Shown here one piece after another: positions 1 to 7,238 of a stretch of 10,128 bases of DNA. The stretch's first letter is position 1. Each line of letters opens with the position of its first letter. The translations under genes were made by a program, and so were the position numbers. This stretch comes from Euperipatoides rowelli. Taxonomy: Eukaryota; Onychophora; Udeonychophora; Euonychophora; Peripatopsidae. The notes below the pieces were generated by a model. That model saw only the letters and a program-made list of their open reading frames with translations, did not search any database and was not told the DNA's origin. The stretch is taken from the NCBI GenBank assembly GCA_003024985.2, contig PXIH01S0011993.1; one strand, written 5' to 3'.

Positions 1-1865
1 ATTTGAGATAATTTATGCATATCTGAGGTCAATATTATTTAGGGGGGTGTACATATAAATTGATTTTGCTAAAATTACACAAAAATGCGCGCAACTTTGC
101 GCGGATATTAGTGAAAGGGTTAAATGACTTTTGTTCCAAAGGAACATTACTGTATAATGAAAATAAAAACCAAGAACTTAAAATTGTAATCATCAACTGG
201 AAGAAGATATGTATGAGGAAGAAAGGAAGAGTGTTAAAACATTAGAATTAAAATGTAAATATTGTAAAAAAATTTAAAAAAAAAAAAACTATTTAAAATA
301 TAACCATTAGTTTCAAAGTATTCTTTTAATACTGTTTTATTGACCAGATTTGAAAATGGGTAATCCCTTCTAATTTATTTTATTAACTCTTTTCATAAAT
401 TTATATAAACCAGGGCTTAACAAAATGGCCAGCTCTGATCTTCACTTATTACAGTGACAGAATCATGTTAAAACTCCGGCCATTATGCTGCTCTCTAAAA
501 ATCTAGCACTTACTACTCGGATAAGTCCAGTTATCTGTTATATCAATGACACAATCAACCTAGAAAAGGTCAGTTATCTGAAATACGATCACCCATTTTT
601 TAAAATTTACATATTTTTGTGAAGTTAAGATCTTTTAAGCAAAGATAATATAAATTTTTCTAATACAAATAAAAACATTAAAACTGTAAATGCTTTGTTT
701 ACAATCTTATTGTGTTTTAATTCTTCTTATAAAAACAATGCAATTAGCCAATTTTTAAATGCTGAATATTTCCTTTTGTGTACGTTTTATTTTAAACATT
801 GAATCTAATAAAAACAAATTTGGCATCATCCTCTAAATCGCAATAAAATTAAAATTTAATTGGATAAAACATTCTAGAAAATTAATTATTGGATGTCATT
901 CTTTTAAATATGAAGCATGTGCAAATCATTACCTTTAAATCATTACAGCATCAACTTTTATCACTTTATTAGTTAACAAGATTCTTGTATTAGTTCAAGA
1001 TCTTTCACAGGTATTTTTTTGGTATTAATTATCATCACTTCCTTTTTTATTACCATGTTCCATGCTTTTATTAACTCCCATTATCTGTTTTCTGGGTCAA
1101 ATTTTGCGATGGATTTTTCACTCACTTCACATTGTGCTCCCACAACAATTGTGCTGATTGTAAATTGTAATGTGTTATCCCACATCGATTTTGTTTTATC
1201 TAAAATAATCGGTTGTTAATTTTTCTTTCATAGTTAGAAAACTTAAGGAGGAATAATCCACTCATTTTGTTTATAAAGACAATAAAAAGAAAAATATTTA
1301 ATTTTTTGTAAGTGAAGTGAATAATAAGTTATTCTAAAAGGATAAAGGGGATTGTTTTTTTTTTAGCCATATCTTTATATAATTTATCTTCCAATTCTAT
1401 TGAATGTTAATGGTTTTGAATGGTGGAAGCTTACTATTATTGTTTTATTGATACGGGATGTTGGTCTACATAAGTACGACATTTAGATGCTGAAATAGTA
1501 ACTATAATTTAAGATTGAGATATCTACTGTTTTAGATAATCTTGCACTCATTCTTTTACAATGAAGATATAAAATTAATGTTGTGTAATAATTTTGATTA
1601 TAATATTTGGATAGATGAAATAGAATATAGTTTTAGTGTAAATAAAATTAATCAAAAAAAGAAATTGTGAGATGTAATCACGTAAGAGAGGAAAAACCAG
1701 ACCGGGATGATACTACCTAATGGATGTACAGCATGTGCAACTCCAACTTAAACGACTAGGATTATAAACTAATCAGTCCGATGGAACAGCCAAATGTGTA
1801 CACATACCGTTATAACAAATAAGGTAACGGAAAGAAAATACTTTTATATCAAATGAACTATGATT
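1..1865. other. Intronic AT-rich DNA, no gene recognised
   Basis: This stretch is strongly AT-rich, with stops in every frame at short intervals. The longest open stretches (60-245 and 1019-1219 on the + strand) have no recognisable motif. No exon of the downstream esterase gene was found here when I looked for its conserved blocks, such as the GHSMGG nucleophile region. I therefore read it as part of a long intron. From about 1676 to 1865 the base composition becomes less AT-rich, like the retroelement that follows, so this part may be leader or LTR-derived sequence of that element. No primer-binding site could be identified. Confidence 0.6.
88..103. repeat. Short GC-rich inverted repeat
   Basis: Two 7-bp arms, CGCGCAA (88-94) and TTGCGCG (97-103), are perfect reverse complements separated by CT. 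CpG-rich sequence stands out in this AT-rich background. It may be a remnant of an old mobile element terminus, but nothing else supports that. Confidence 0.4.
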
Positions 1866-2164
1866 TCAATAGTTATTTTGCTCATAATATTTAGCAGCGC
1901 TGTCCCTAAGTTTACATTTTAGTACCCACTTAACTATATGGTGTGGCCATTGGCAGTTTTGAGCAATGTCCTCCAGCATATCAAAAAATTTGTGACACTG
2001 ATGCCCTTATCCTTTTCTCCGCTAAATTCCCCAATCAAACCAACATATTGCGTTAGGTTGCTTTATTTGAATGTAAAATTGTTTGACAATCGAGTTGTGG
2101 TCGTATTATTCATTGTGCCACTGCCACCAGCATTGGCACCCCTATTGCCCTCATCACCAGACAT
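1866..2164 (-). pseudogene. Gag N-terminal part, inverted relative to the rest of the element
   Basis: Read on the minus strand from an ATG at 2164-2162, the sequence encodes a Gly/Asn/Thr-rich start (MSGDEGN...). It then hits an in-frame TAA (plus coordinates 2063-2065) and continues in the same frame into EFSGEKDKGISVTNF. A one-base deficit in the A run at 1983-1988 shifts the frame, after which FDMLEDIAQNCQW and LRDSAAKYYEQ follow, up to a TGA at 1866-1868. This resembles the start of the retrotransposon capsid (Retrotrans_gag) region: a 'F-G-E' motif, a helix with conserved W, then an 'L-x-x-A' helix. The + strand gag fragment starting near 2220 appears to continue just where this one stops, which points to an inversion with a breakpoint inside gag. 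The alternative is a separate, opposite-strand gag fragment. The match is by eye. Confidence 0.6.
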
Positions 2165-2219
2165 TTTGAAAAAAAAAATATAATACACAAACATTTTTTT
2201 TTTTCGAGATTTCCTCTAA
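2165..2219. other. Inversion junction flanked by poly-A and poly-T tracts
   Basis: This spacer separates the minus-strand gag start from the + strand gag continuation. It contains a run of ten A residues just after 2168 and a run of twelve or so T residues before 2205, which form an imperfect palindrome around a short AT-rich centre. The gag ATG on the minus strand is immediately preceded (in its own sense) by a T-rich stretch. Under an inversion model this would be the last ~50 bp of the element's 5' leader in reverse orientation. Confidence 0.45.
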
Positions 2220-2616
2220 CTTATAAGCAGGTTGCTTAGCACTGAAAAAATCCTCGGCTAGGTTGCCGGAAAATTGTGATGTATAGTGTATGTTAACTAA
2301 GGTATACCTTGATAGACTAAGTAAACCCAATATAGAAATAGATAAATTTTGGATAACGCTTCCCAAATTGTACTTACAAGAATTGTGCAATGCTCAAACA
2401 GGCAATGACAATCACATTGGCGAGAAAAGAGTCCTCGAAATTTTCATGAGGGGATTAACTAGAGATGTATTGGAACATATGGTGGTACTAAATCCCAGAA
2501 CACTGGCAGAAGTGTTGGGCAAATATAATTTCTATAAAACTAACCAAAATAGGATCGAACAAAGTAAGCACCATGTCAACTCATGTTATATCCAGAGATT
2601 TCCAGGACACAGATGA
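2220..2616 (+). pseudogene. Gag capsid C-terminal part
   Basis: The open frame (codons in phase with 2290) reads through ARLPENCDV, a TAG, then MLTKVYLDRLSKP and on to a TGA at 2614-2616. The block IFMRGLTRDVLEHMVV followed by NPRTLAEVLGKY matches the typical late capsid pattern of Ty3/Gypsy gag proteins (F-x-x-G-L, hydrophobic helix, then P-x-T-L-x-E). Gag forms the virus-like particle. The reading frame is lost near 2561-2616 and continues in the next frame as a lysine-rich tail. The upstream half of the capsid is found inverted at 1866-2164. Confidence 0.65.
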
Positions 2617-2899
2617 AGAACACGATACCATGTTTTATGCATTGTCAGGGCTAAATGTAAAACCTACTAGCACTTAGCCACACAAAATCACAAAACGTGA
2701 GTCTCCAAGTAAACCGATTAACACGAAAGCTAAGGAAAATTTAAAGAAAAGTGGGAATGTGAAACTTAAAGCTACTGAAAATCCCGAAACCACAGGTACT
2801 CAAAAAAATAAATTTGTAGTTAGAGACTCAACTGATCTAAAAAAAAAAGGCTTGACTAAGAAACAAAGATACAATAAGCATATGGTAGCCTACCTATGA
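2561..2899 (+). pseudogene. Lysine-rich gag tail (nucleocapsid-like), no zinc knuckle
   Basis: In the frame of the ATG at 2573 the reading is open to a TGA at 2897-2899 except for one TAG at 2675-2677. An acidic start (DFQDTDEEHDTMFYALSG) leads into a long stretch rich in Lys, Thr and Asn, from about 2680 to 2880, ending KKKGLTKKQRYNKHM. The position between capsid and protease fits a nucleocapsid or nucleic-acid-binding tail. The usual CCHC zinc knuckle (C-x2-C-x4-H-x4-C) is not present in any frame I read. A basic tail may stand in for it, as in some Ty3/Gypsy lineages, or the knuckle region may have been deleted. Confidence 0.45.
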
Positions 2900-2927
2900 A
2901 CATAAAAAGGAATAGTAGCATGGATTA

Positions 2928-3217
2928 ATGCATACAGCATTATATATTTCTTTGATCGGTTGGGGACTTATAAAAAAGTTAGGTCTAATTCACAAGGTGC
3001 AGGATATGGAAGAATTGGAACTGTCAAGTGCCCTGGACAGTACATTGATCATAAGCAAGTGCATTGACTTAAAGTTTACATTTCCAGAGGTAAATTTTAG
3101 GTATATCCATAACTTCAAAATCACCCAGGATGGTGATATATCCCATTATCCGGCAGTGCTTGGCGCCGATTTCCTTTTGGCCAATAACACATCTATTGAC
3201 TTTAAAAGGATAACCTA
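2928..3217 (+). pseudogene. Retropepsin-like aspartic protease remnant
   Basis: The frame from 2928 is open for 96 codons. The recognisable part is the C-terminal half of a retroviral-type aspartic protease: VLGADFLLANNTSIDF from 3156, matching the family pattern 'h-L-G-x-D-F-L ... I-D-F', preceded by a beta-rich stretch with GWGLIKKLGL. The catalytic D-S/T-G-A signature expected about 75 residues earlier is not seen in this frame, and two TAG codons (2913-2918) lie just upstream, so the active-site end is broken or lost. The protease would have matured the Gag-Pol polyprotein. Placement between gag and RT supports the call. Confidence 0.6.
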
Positions 3218-3494
3218 AGTTTGTGTGAAGAAACTGTTGCCCATTTGGAACCTTTCCAGGGCTCTCACACATCGGTAGAATATTTAACTTGCACCAAGGT
3301 AGAAAAACCCGTAGTGAAGAGCACAGCTAATGGGGAAAGTATCGGTGAATGCATGATGGGAACACTTACTGCATACCCCATAAAGAAGGACAAAATTATC
3401 ACAGATAATGACAGCAACTGTATGATGATATCACTGGCTATGGAAACCAAGAGGAACAAGGAAAACCCACAGAAGTGAAATGAGGCAGACCTAA
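3218..3494 (+). pseudogene. Protease-RT linker of the pol region
   Basis: After the protease frame ends in TAA (3216-3218), the reading shifts to an open frame at 3221-3478 (ETVAHLEPFQG..., GTLTAYPIKKD). No domain is recognised. Its position, codon composition and similar length to the variable segment between protease and RT in Gypsy-type pol proteins suggest it is the RT N-terminal extension. The call rests on context only. Confidence 0.35.
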
Positions 3495-4438
3495 ATGAGA
3501 AAATACGTCAGCAGTCATCTTACAGGAAACCAACTTGAATCGTTGCAGAAGATATGTGCCAAATACAAGGATGTAATTCTACTCATAGGAGATAAACTAG
3601 GAACAGCAAAGAGTTACATACATAAAGTGGAACTGATGGATGAAATTCCTATCAAGCGACCTCAGTATCAGGTTCCGGTCAAGCTCAGGGAAAAGTTGAA
3701 AGAGAAATTAGATGAATACATACACAACATCATAGATAAAAGCCAAAGCCCGTGGAGCTTACCCCTGATCGTTAGGCCAAAGAAAAATGGAGAGATATGC
3801 TTGGTATTGGACGTGTTGTCAGTAAATAACGTACAAAAAGGATGGACTATCTGATCTATCGTATTGATCCATTCAATAATTTACATGGGTGTAAGTATTT
3901 CAGTACGCTAGATCTAAAGCATGGTTACCACTAAATCTAATTAGATTAAGATTCAAGGCTGTATTTCTCATTCAGTACCGTTTTTGGAAAATATCAGTAT
4001 AAAAGGATGATGTTGGGGGCTGTGAATAGCGGCCTCTATTTTCAGAGGGTGATGGAGATGTTATGTGATGTATTGGGAAAAATAGTAATGGTTTACAAAG
4101 ATGATATACTCATCACAACGAAAATGATAGGTGGACACCTTATACTACTTGAGAAGATATTGAATGCATTTAGGAAGGAGGGACTACAAGTGAATGTAGA
4201 GAAAAGCACCTTTGTGGTAAACCAGGTCACATTTTTAGGACATGACTTACATGATGGATCATACATGCCATGTGATGAAAATAAATACCAAGGCCATTAA
4301 TCTAGTAGAACCTCCACAAATGAAGAAACAGCTACACAGTTTTCTGGGAAAGATAACTTTCTATGCTAAGTTTGTACCAGCCATTCTGACAATTAGGCCA
4401 CTCACAAATTATTTGGAAATTGACTTGAGGGGGGGGGG
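3495..4438 (+). pseudogene. Reverse transcriptase (Ty3/Gypsy type), broken
   Basis: Three overlapping frames together show an almost full RT. Frame one (3495-3854) has an N-terminal region with the family pattern 'H-x-h...P-I-x-x-x-x-Y-x-x-P' followed by SQSPWSLPLIVRPKKNG (fingers). Frame two (from 3842) carries YFSTLDLKHGYH with the first catalytic Asp at 3911-3913. It is then interrupted by three stops at 3932-3949 and continues to GAVNSGLYFQRVMEM, VMVYKDDILI (catalytic Asp pair at 4100-4105) and VTFLGHDLHDG. Frame three (4242-4442) has QLHSFLGKITFYAKFVP, the connection into the RNase H region. The usual Y-x-D-D has Lys at x instead of a hydrophobic residue. RT copies the element's RNA into DNA; this copy cannot. 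Confidence 0.92.
4429..4438 (+). repeat. G10 homopolymer at a frameshift
   Basis: Ten consecutive G residues occur at the boundary between the RT connection and the RNase H region. The frame ending here stops at a TGA at 4440-4442, whereas the RNase H reading continues in another frame. The run is probably a replication-slippage site in the decayed copy, or a base-calling error. Confidence 0.6.
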
Positions 4439-4840
4439 ATGAAGAAAAAACATTTAAAGAACTAAAGCAATGGGGTATTACACTATCCAAATTTCAATGA
4501 AAAATTTGTTTTATCTATTCAGGTGTCTAATGAAGCTCTGGTTGCAGTATTGGAACAAGCTTGCGAACAGCAGAGGTACCCCATAGCTTATTGTTCAAAG
4601 CTGACAGGACCTCAGAAAAATTACAATGTGATGGACAGACACGCATTGGCTGTAATAACTATACTTGATTATTTCCAGCACATAATATCTGCATGGCTGT
4701 TGAATATCTAAGAAACATGAAAGATGGCAACACACGCATAACATCGTGGATGACCAAAATAAACAAGTATGCACCTATGTTTATTTTCAACAATGAAAGT
4801 ACAGCTATCACTCACATTTTGCAAATAGCAGAAGGAGCAG
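4438..4840 (+). pseudogene. Gypsy-type RNase H domain, catalytic residues lost (tether-like)
   Basis: In three frames the RT_RNaseH fold of Ty3/Gypsy elements can be followed: DEEKTFKELK (4438-4500), then VSNEALVAVLEQ, RYPIAYCSKLTGPQKNY, ALAVITILDYFQHI (to 4711), then LRNMKDGNTRITSWMTKINKY (from 4693). Compared with the family, the Asp of the 'D-A-S' motif is Gln here (IQVS), the Glu before 'x-L-A' is His (RHALAV), and the third and fourth acidic positions also seem absent (AVEYL; ITHIL). Flanking blocks are well kept. This domain normally removes RNA from the RNA:DNA hybrid. Loss of its active site together with a second RNase H downstream resembles the tether of retroviruses. The alternative is that these are simply decay mutations. 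Confidence 0.7.
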
Positions 4841-4888
4841 TAATGGATGATACAACCAACTACCAAAGCAGATTAACAGTATATACTG

Positions 4889-5296
4889 TATACTGATGGG
4901 ATATATTGTACTGGGAATAGGAAAAATAATGCATACGGTGGCATAGGAATATACTGGAAGATAAGTTACCAAGCATTTCCAGGGTCTACAGGGTGAAGTA
5001 ACAAACAATAAAGAGTTACAACAAAGAAGTTAGAAACAGCAATATCGGCAGGAGTAAATAAATTCAGGGTCGTATTGGACAGCCTATATGCTATTAAGAA
5101 TATTAATGAAAATATGGAGAGATGGAAAACCAATGGGTGGAAGAATGCCAAGAACAAGGAGATGAACAATATTGGAGAATTCAAGAAAATAGTAGATCTC
5201 TCTGATGAAATAAGTATAGTATGGGAGCAAACCGAGGGGCATAAAGGCGATACAGGAAATGAAGCAACGCATAACCTAGCCATAGCTGGAAGGTGA
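4889..5296 (+). pseudogene. Second, cellular RNase H1-like domain between tether and integrase
   Basis: One frame runs from YTDG (4889) to the TGA at 5294-5296, broken only by TGA 4994-4996 and TAA 5009-5011. It shows the RNase H1 order: YTDG with the first catalytic Asp (4895-4897); YGGIGIYW; then, in the frame starting 4992, EVTNNKEL with the catalytic Glu (5013-5015); VVLDSLYAI with the third catalytic Asp (5078-5080); a W-x3-GW-x-N basic region; VWEQTEGHKG; and GNEATHNLA, where family members have GNExAD. The fourth Asp is His here (5270-5272). The TNN-x-EL, DS-x-Y and GH-x-G...GNE signatures separate it from the Gypsy-type RNase H just upstream. Acquired domains like this are known in retroviruses, plant Tat-type and oomycete Ty3 elements. 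Confidence 0.85.
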
Positions 5297-5302
5297 AGGA
5301 AG

Positions 5303-5705
5303 ATGGAAGTCAAAGAAAGGACGACAGAGAATTATCTACAAACAAATCATATACCCAGAAAAGAAACATTGATGGTAGATGACCCTAAAATATTAATAAA
5401 GCAGAAGACTGACCCAGAAATAGTCAAGATGAAGGAAATAACTGGAAACAATGAGGAAAACTCGGGTATGGGTATTAGAGCTTATGTGGGAGATCAAGGA
5501 GTATATGCAAAAGGGAGTCAGGATAACGCCTGATGTTGAATTAGATGTAGATGCTATATATGTACCAAAGGCATTACAGGAAAAGATAATCTCCACGGTA
5601 CATTCATCAAAGTGGTCACAACACGGGAATTATGTAAACACCTGTAAGGCTATCCTGGAATGGTATTTCTGGAAAAATTTTCATAGATACGTAAGAAATT
5701 ACTAG
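5303..5705 (+). pseudogene. Integrase N-terminal region, half of the zinc-binding domain
   Basis: Two frames cover this part. Frame one (5303-5533) is a charged linker (DPEIVKMKEI). Frame two (5451-5705) contains DAIYVPKALQEKII followed by HSSKWSQHGNY and FWKNFHRYVRNY, matching the integrase_H2C2 pattern 'h-V-P-x-x-h...H-x6-H-x-G...Y/F-W...Y-V'. The two His are kept (H-x6-H), but the following C-x2-C is missing. The frame stops at TAG 5703-5705 where the Cys pair is expected, and the sequence resumes in another frame with TRRKPIV, so bases have been lost there. Confidence 0.8.
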
Positions 5706-6437
5706 AAGGAAACCTATAGTCATGGATTTTTCTAAACCAAAAGAACCTGACAAAAGATTGGCCATAGATATTGATGGACCAATGGTCAAGTCTCCTGAAG
5801 GGTTCCAGTATATTTTGACCATTATTTACATGTGTTCTAGATATAGAGCAATAGCACCATTAAAGAACATAACAGCGGAGGAAGTCAATAACACTATCGA
5901 GAGAAATTACATATCCATTTTTGGCGTGCCTGAAAGCATTCTCACAGACAGGGGTAGTAATTTTATGGGAAATATATTCAAGCTTGTAATATACTACAAA
6001 TAAAACATTATTTCACTTCACCTTACCATCCGTGTACCAATGGCATGGTTGAGCGTATTAACCGTGAATTGAAGAAATTGACGATGATATACAATGGTGC
6101 GGGGAGAACATGGCCGAGAAAAATACACATGGTGAAGTTTGCCATTAACAACTCTCACCACATGGATATCAATGCAACTCCTAACATGATAGTTTTCGAG
6201 AGTGACCGAAAGTTCCCTGAATGGGGGCATTACGATGAGAATTATAAAGCCAACCTAAGAGAAAGACTACAGGAGATCCAAGATTTTGCACATGAATTTG
6301 AGAGTGGTAACGTGAGAAAGAGGAATGACCGGATAAACTCAACTAGGTATACTCCTAAATTTGAAGCAGGGAATCTTGTATTATACATGTCCGTCAGGAA
6401 GGGTAAAACGCGGAAGCAGGGTTTGATTTATTTATGA
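5704..6437 (+). pseudogene. Integrase catalytic core (DDE) and following region
   Basis: The core begins RRKPIVMDFSKP in the frame of 5722 and shows LAIDIDGPMVKS (first Asp 5767-5769), an 'h-h-x-h-I-Y-M-C-S-R-Y' strand, FGVPESILTDRGSNF (second Asp 5947-5949) and a TAA at 6001-6003. A frame change near 5985-6000 leads into TSPYHPCTNGMVERINR (Glu 6051-6053), then WPRKIHMVKFAINNSHH and INATPNMIVF, and a tail with FEAGNLVLYM ending at 6437. Spacing is D-x59-D and about 34 residues to E, with 104 nt between the last two where DD35E would give 108. All three catalytic acids are retained. This enzyme inserts the element's DNA into the host genome; this copy is frameshifted and inactive. Confidence 0.93.
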
Positions 6438-6679
6438 TAGACCGTATGTAGTGACCAAGAAGATCAATGATGTCACACTGTGGCTCTGTAAATGTGAAAA
6501 TTAAATCAGGCTAAGATTTAACTCAGTTTTCGTGAAGATAGTCTTCCTCGGGATAGAATAGAGCAAATAGGGAGGAGGGTAGGCTCTATGAGGAAGACTA
6601 TGACCAACCCGGCGAAGCCCTACCAGTTTGGTATTTGACACATATATTTCATTTATCTTTGTTTGTTTTTTTTAAATAA
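6433..6679 (+). pseudogene. Integrase C-terminal (GPY/F-like) module and pol tail
   Basis: After the stop at 6435-6437 the reading moves to the frame of 6433: YDRPYVVTKKINDVTLWL, the equivalent of the family's 'G-P-Y-x-V...h-x-Y-x-L' module, to a TAA at 6502-6504. From 6525 another frame gives FREDSLPRDRIEQIGRRVG, and from 6584 a third gives LYEEDYDQPGEALPVWYL, acidic and ending at a TAA at 6677-6679 or earlier. GPY/F modules follow the DDE core in many Gypsy-group integrases. The tail has no recognised domain. No CHROMO domain or env-like frame follows. Confidence 0.65.
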
Positions 6680-7238
6680 CATTGGAGAAGAAAGAAAAAC
6701 TCCATAAAGCCAAAATGATGTGTTTTATTAGTTATGCAGTAAAAAAATTGATCAATATGCTGAGTTAACAATCAACTCAGTAGCATATTACAAGTGCTTA
6801 TGAGTTACAATAGAAGAATTTTAACCTGAGCCTTGATAACTTGACTAAAGTATGGCAAATGAAATTAAAAATATATGAGTTCTATCCTATTTAAGTATAA
6901 ATTCGCAATTTCATTTATGGTTGCCTGATATGTTTTTTCCATTAGGTGCTTCACTCAGTGATGGATAATTAAATTAATCATCTCAGCCTTGCTTCAAAAT
7001 AAATATAAAATTTAATTGTATTTATTAATTAAATACAAATTGACAATCATTGGTTATCAATGTGATTTAATAATACATTGCATTCTTTCATAAACAATAA
7101 AAAAAAATCCTTGCCTAATATTTTAGACCAGATTATTATTATGTATTTATTGTTGCCATTTTTAGGTTACGTAAAACCGTGAATAAAAATATTTTGTTTT
7201 ATCACAAAGTAATATGTCTATATTTATTTTTCATTTAG
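6680..7238 (+). other. Intron sequence up to the penultimate esterase exon
   Basis: AT-rich DNA with no open frame of note. A purine run (GGAGAAGAAAGAAAAA, about 6684-6699) directly after the pol tail could be a polypurine tract, the usual neighbour of a 3' LTR. The following sequence shows no match to anything upstream, so no LTR can be called. An imperfect hairpin lies at 6754-6789. The stretch ends in a pyrimidine-rich acceptor (…TTTATTTTTCATTTAG, AG at 7237-7238). Confidence 0.6.
6754..6789. repeat. Imperfect inverted repeat (hairpin) in intron
   Basis: AATATGCT-GAGTT on the left pairs with AACTC-AGT-AGCATATT on the right, giving 13 pairs with a 3-nt bulge around a short loop. It may be a terminal or stem structure from an old small element, or chance in AT-rich DNA. 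Confidence 0.35.

Larger units (their letters stand above)
1866..6679 (+). mobile_element. Degenerate Ty3/Gypsy-type LTR retrotransposon interior
   Basis: The pol domain order protease, reverse transcriptase, RNase H, integrase, with the integrase last, is diagnostic of the Ty3/Gypsy group and of retroviruses, as opposed to Ty1/Copia. The order is visible from an LGADFL protease motif, RT motifs including YKDD, RNase H blocks and a D,D,E integrase core. The reading frame changes at least ten times and many stops interrupt it, so the copy cannot make a polyprotein. The first part of gag is inverted. No LTRs, target-site duplication, primer-binding site or env-like gene was found. Boundaries are where recognisable coding similarity begins and ends; the true element ends are unknown. 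It sits inside an intron of the host esterase gene, mostly in the same orientation. Confidence 0.9.

Noticed and set aside
60-245. Open + strand frame of 61 codons
   Set aside because: It starts at a TTG rather than ATG, has no recognisable motif, and the length is unremarkable; no splice or conservation evidence.
1019-1219. Open + strand frame of 66 codons, hydrophobic
   Set aside because: Composition is that of AT-rich non-coding DNA read in a Phe/Ile/Leu-rich frame, and it does not match any esterase exon.
1938-2183. Open + strand frame over the inverted gag piece
   Set aside because: It is the antisense shadow of the minus-strand gag N-terminus, which has recognisable gag features.
2154-2390. 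Minus-strand open frame across the inversion junction
   Set aside because: It is antisense to the + strand gag continuation and includes the poly-A/T spacer; no domain.
4966-5313. 115-codon minus-strand frame, hydrophobic
   Set aside because: It lies exactly opposite the second RNase H domain, whose + strand motifs are clear; its membrane-like look comes from antisense Lys/Glu/Asn codons.
6018-6230. Minus-strand frame opposite the integrase
   Set aside because: Antisense shadow of the TSPYHP...NGMVER integrase segment.
1866-6679. A functional or recently active retrotransposon, or an endogenous retrovirus
   Set aside because: At least ten frame changes, many stops, an inverted gag segment and no LTRs show a dead copy. 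No env is present, so a retroviral identity is not supported.
6680-7238. An env-like third gene after pol
   Set aside because: No open frame, signal peptide or membrane segment is present; stops are dense in all frames.
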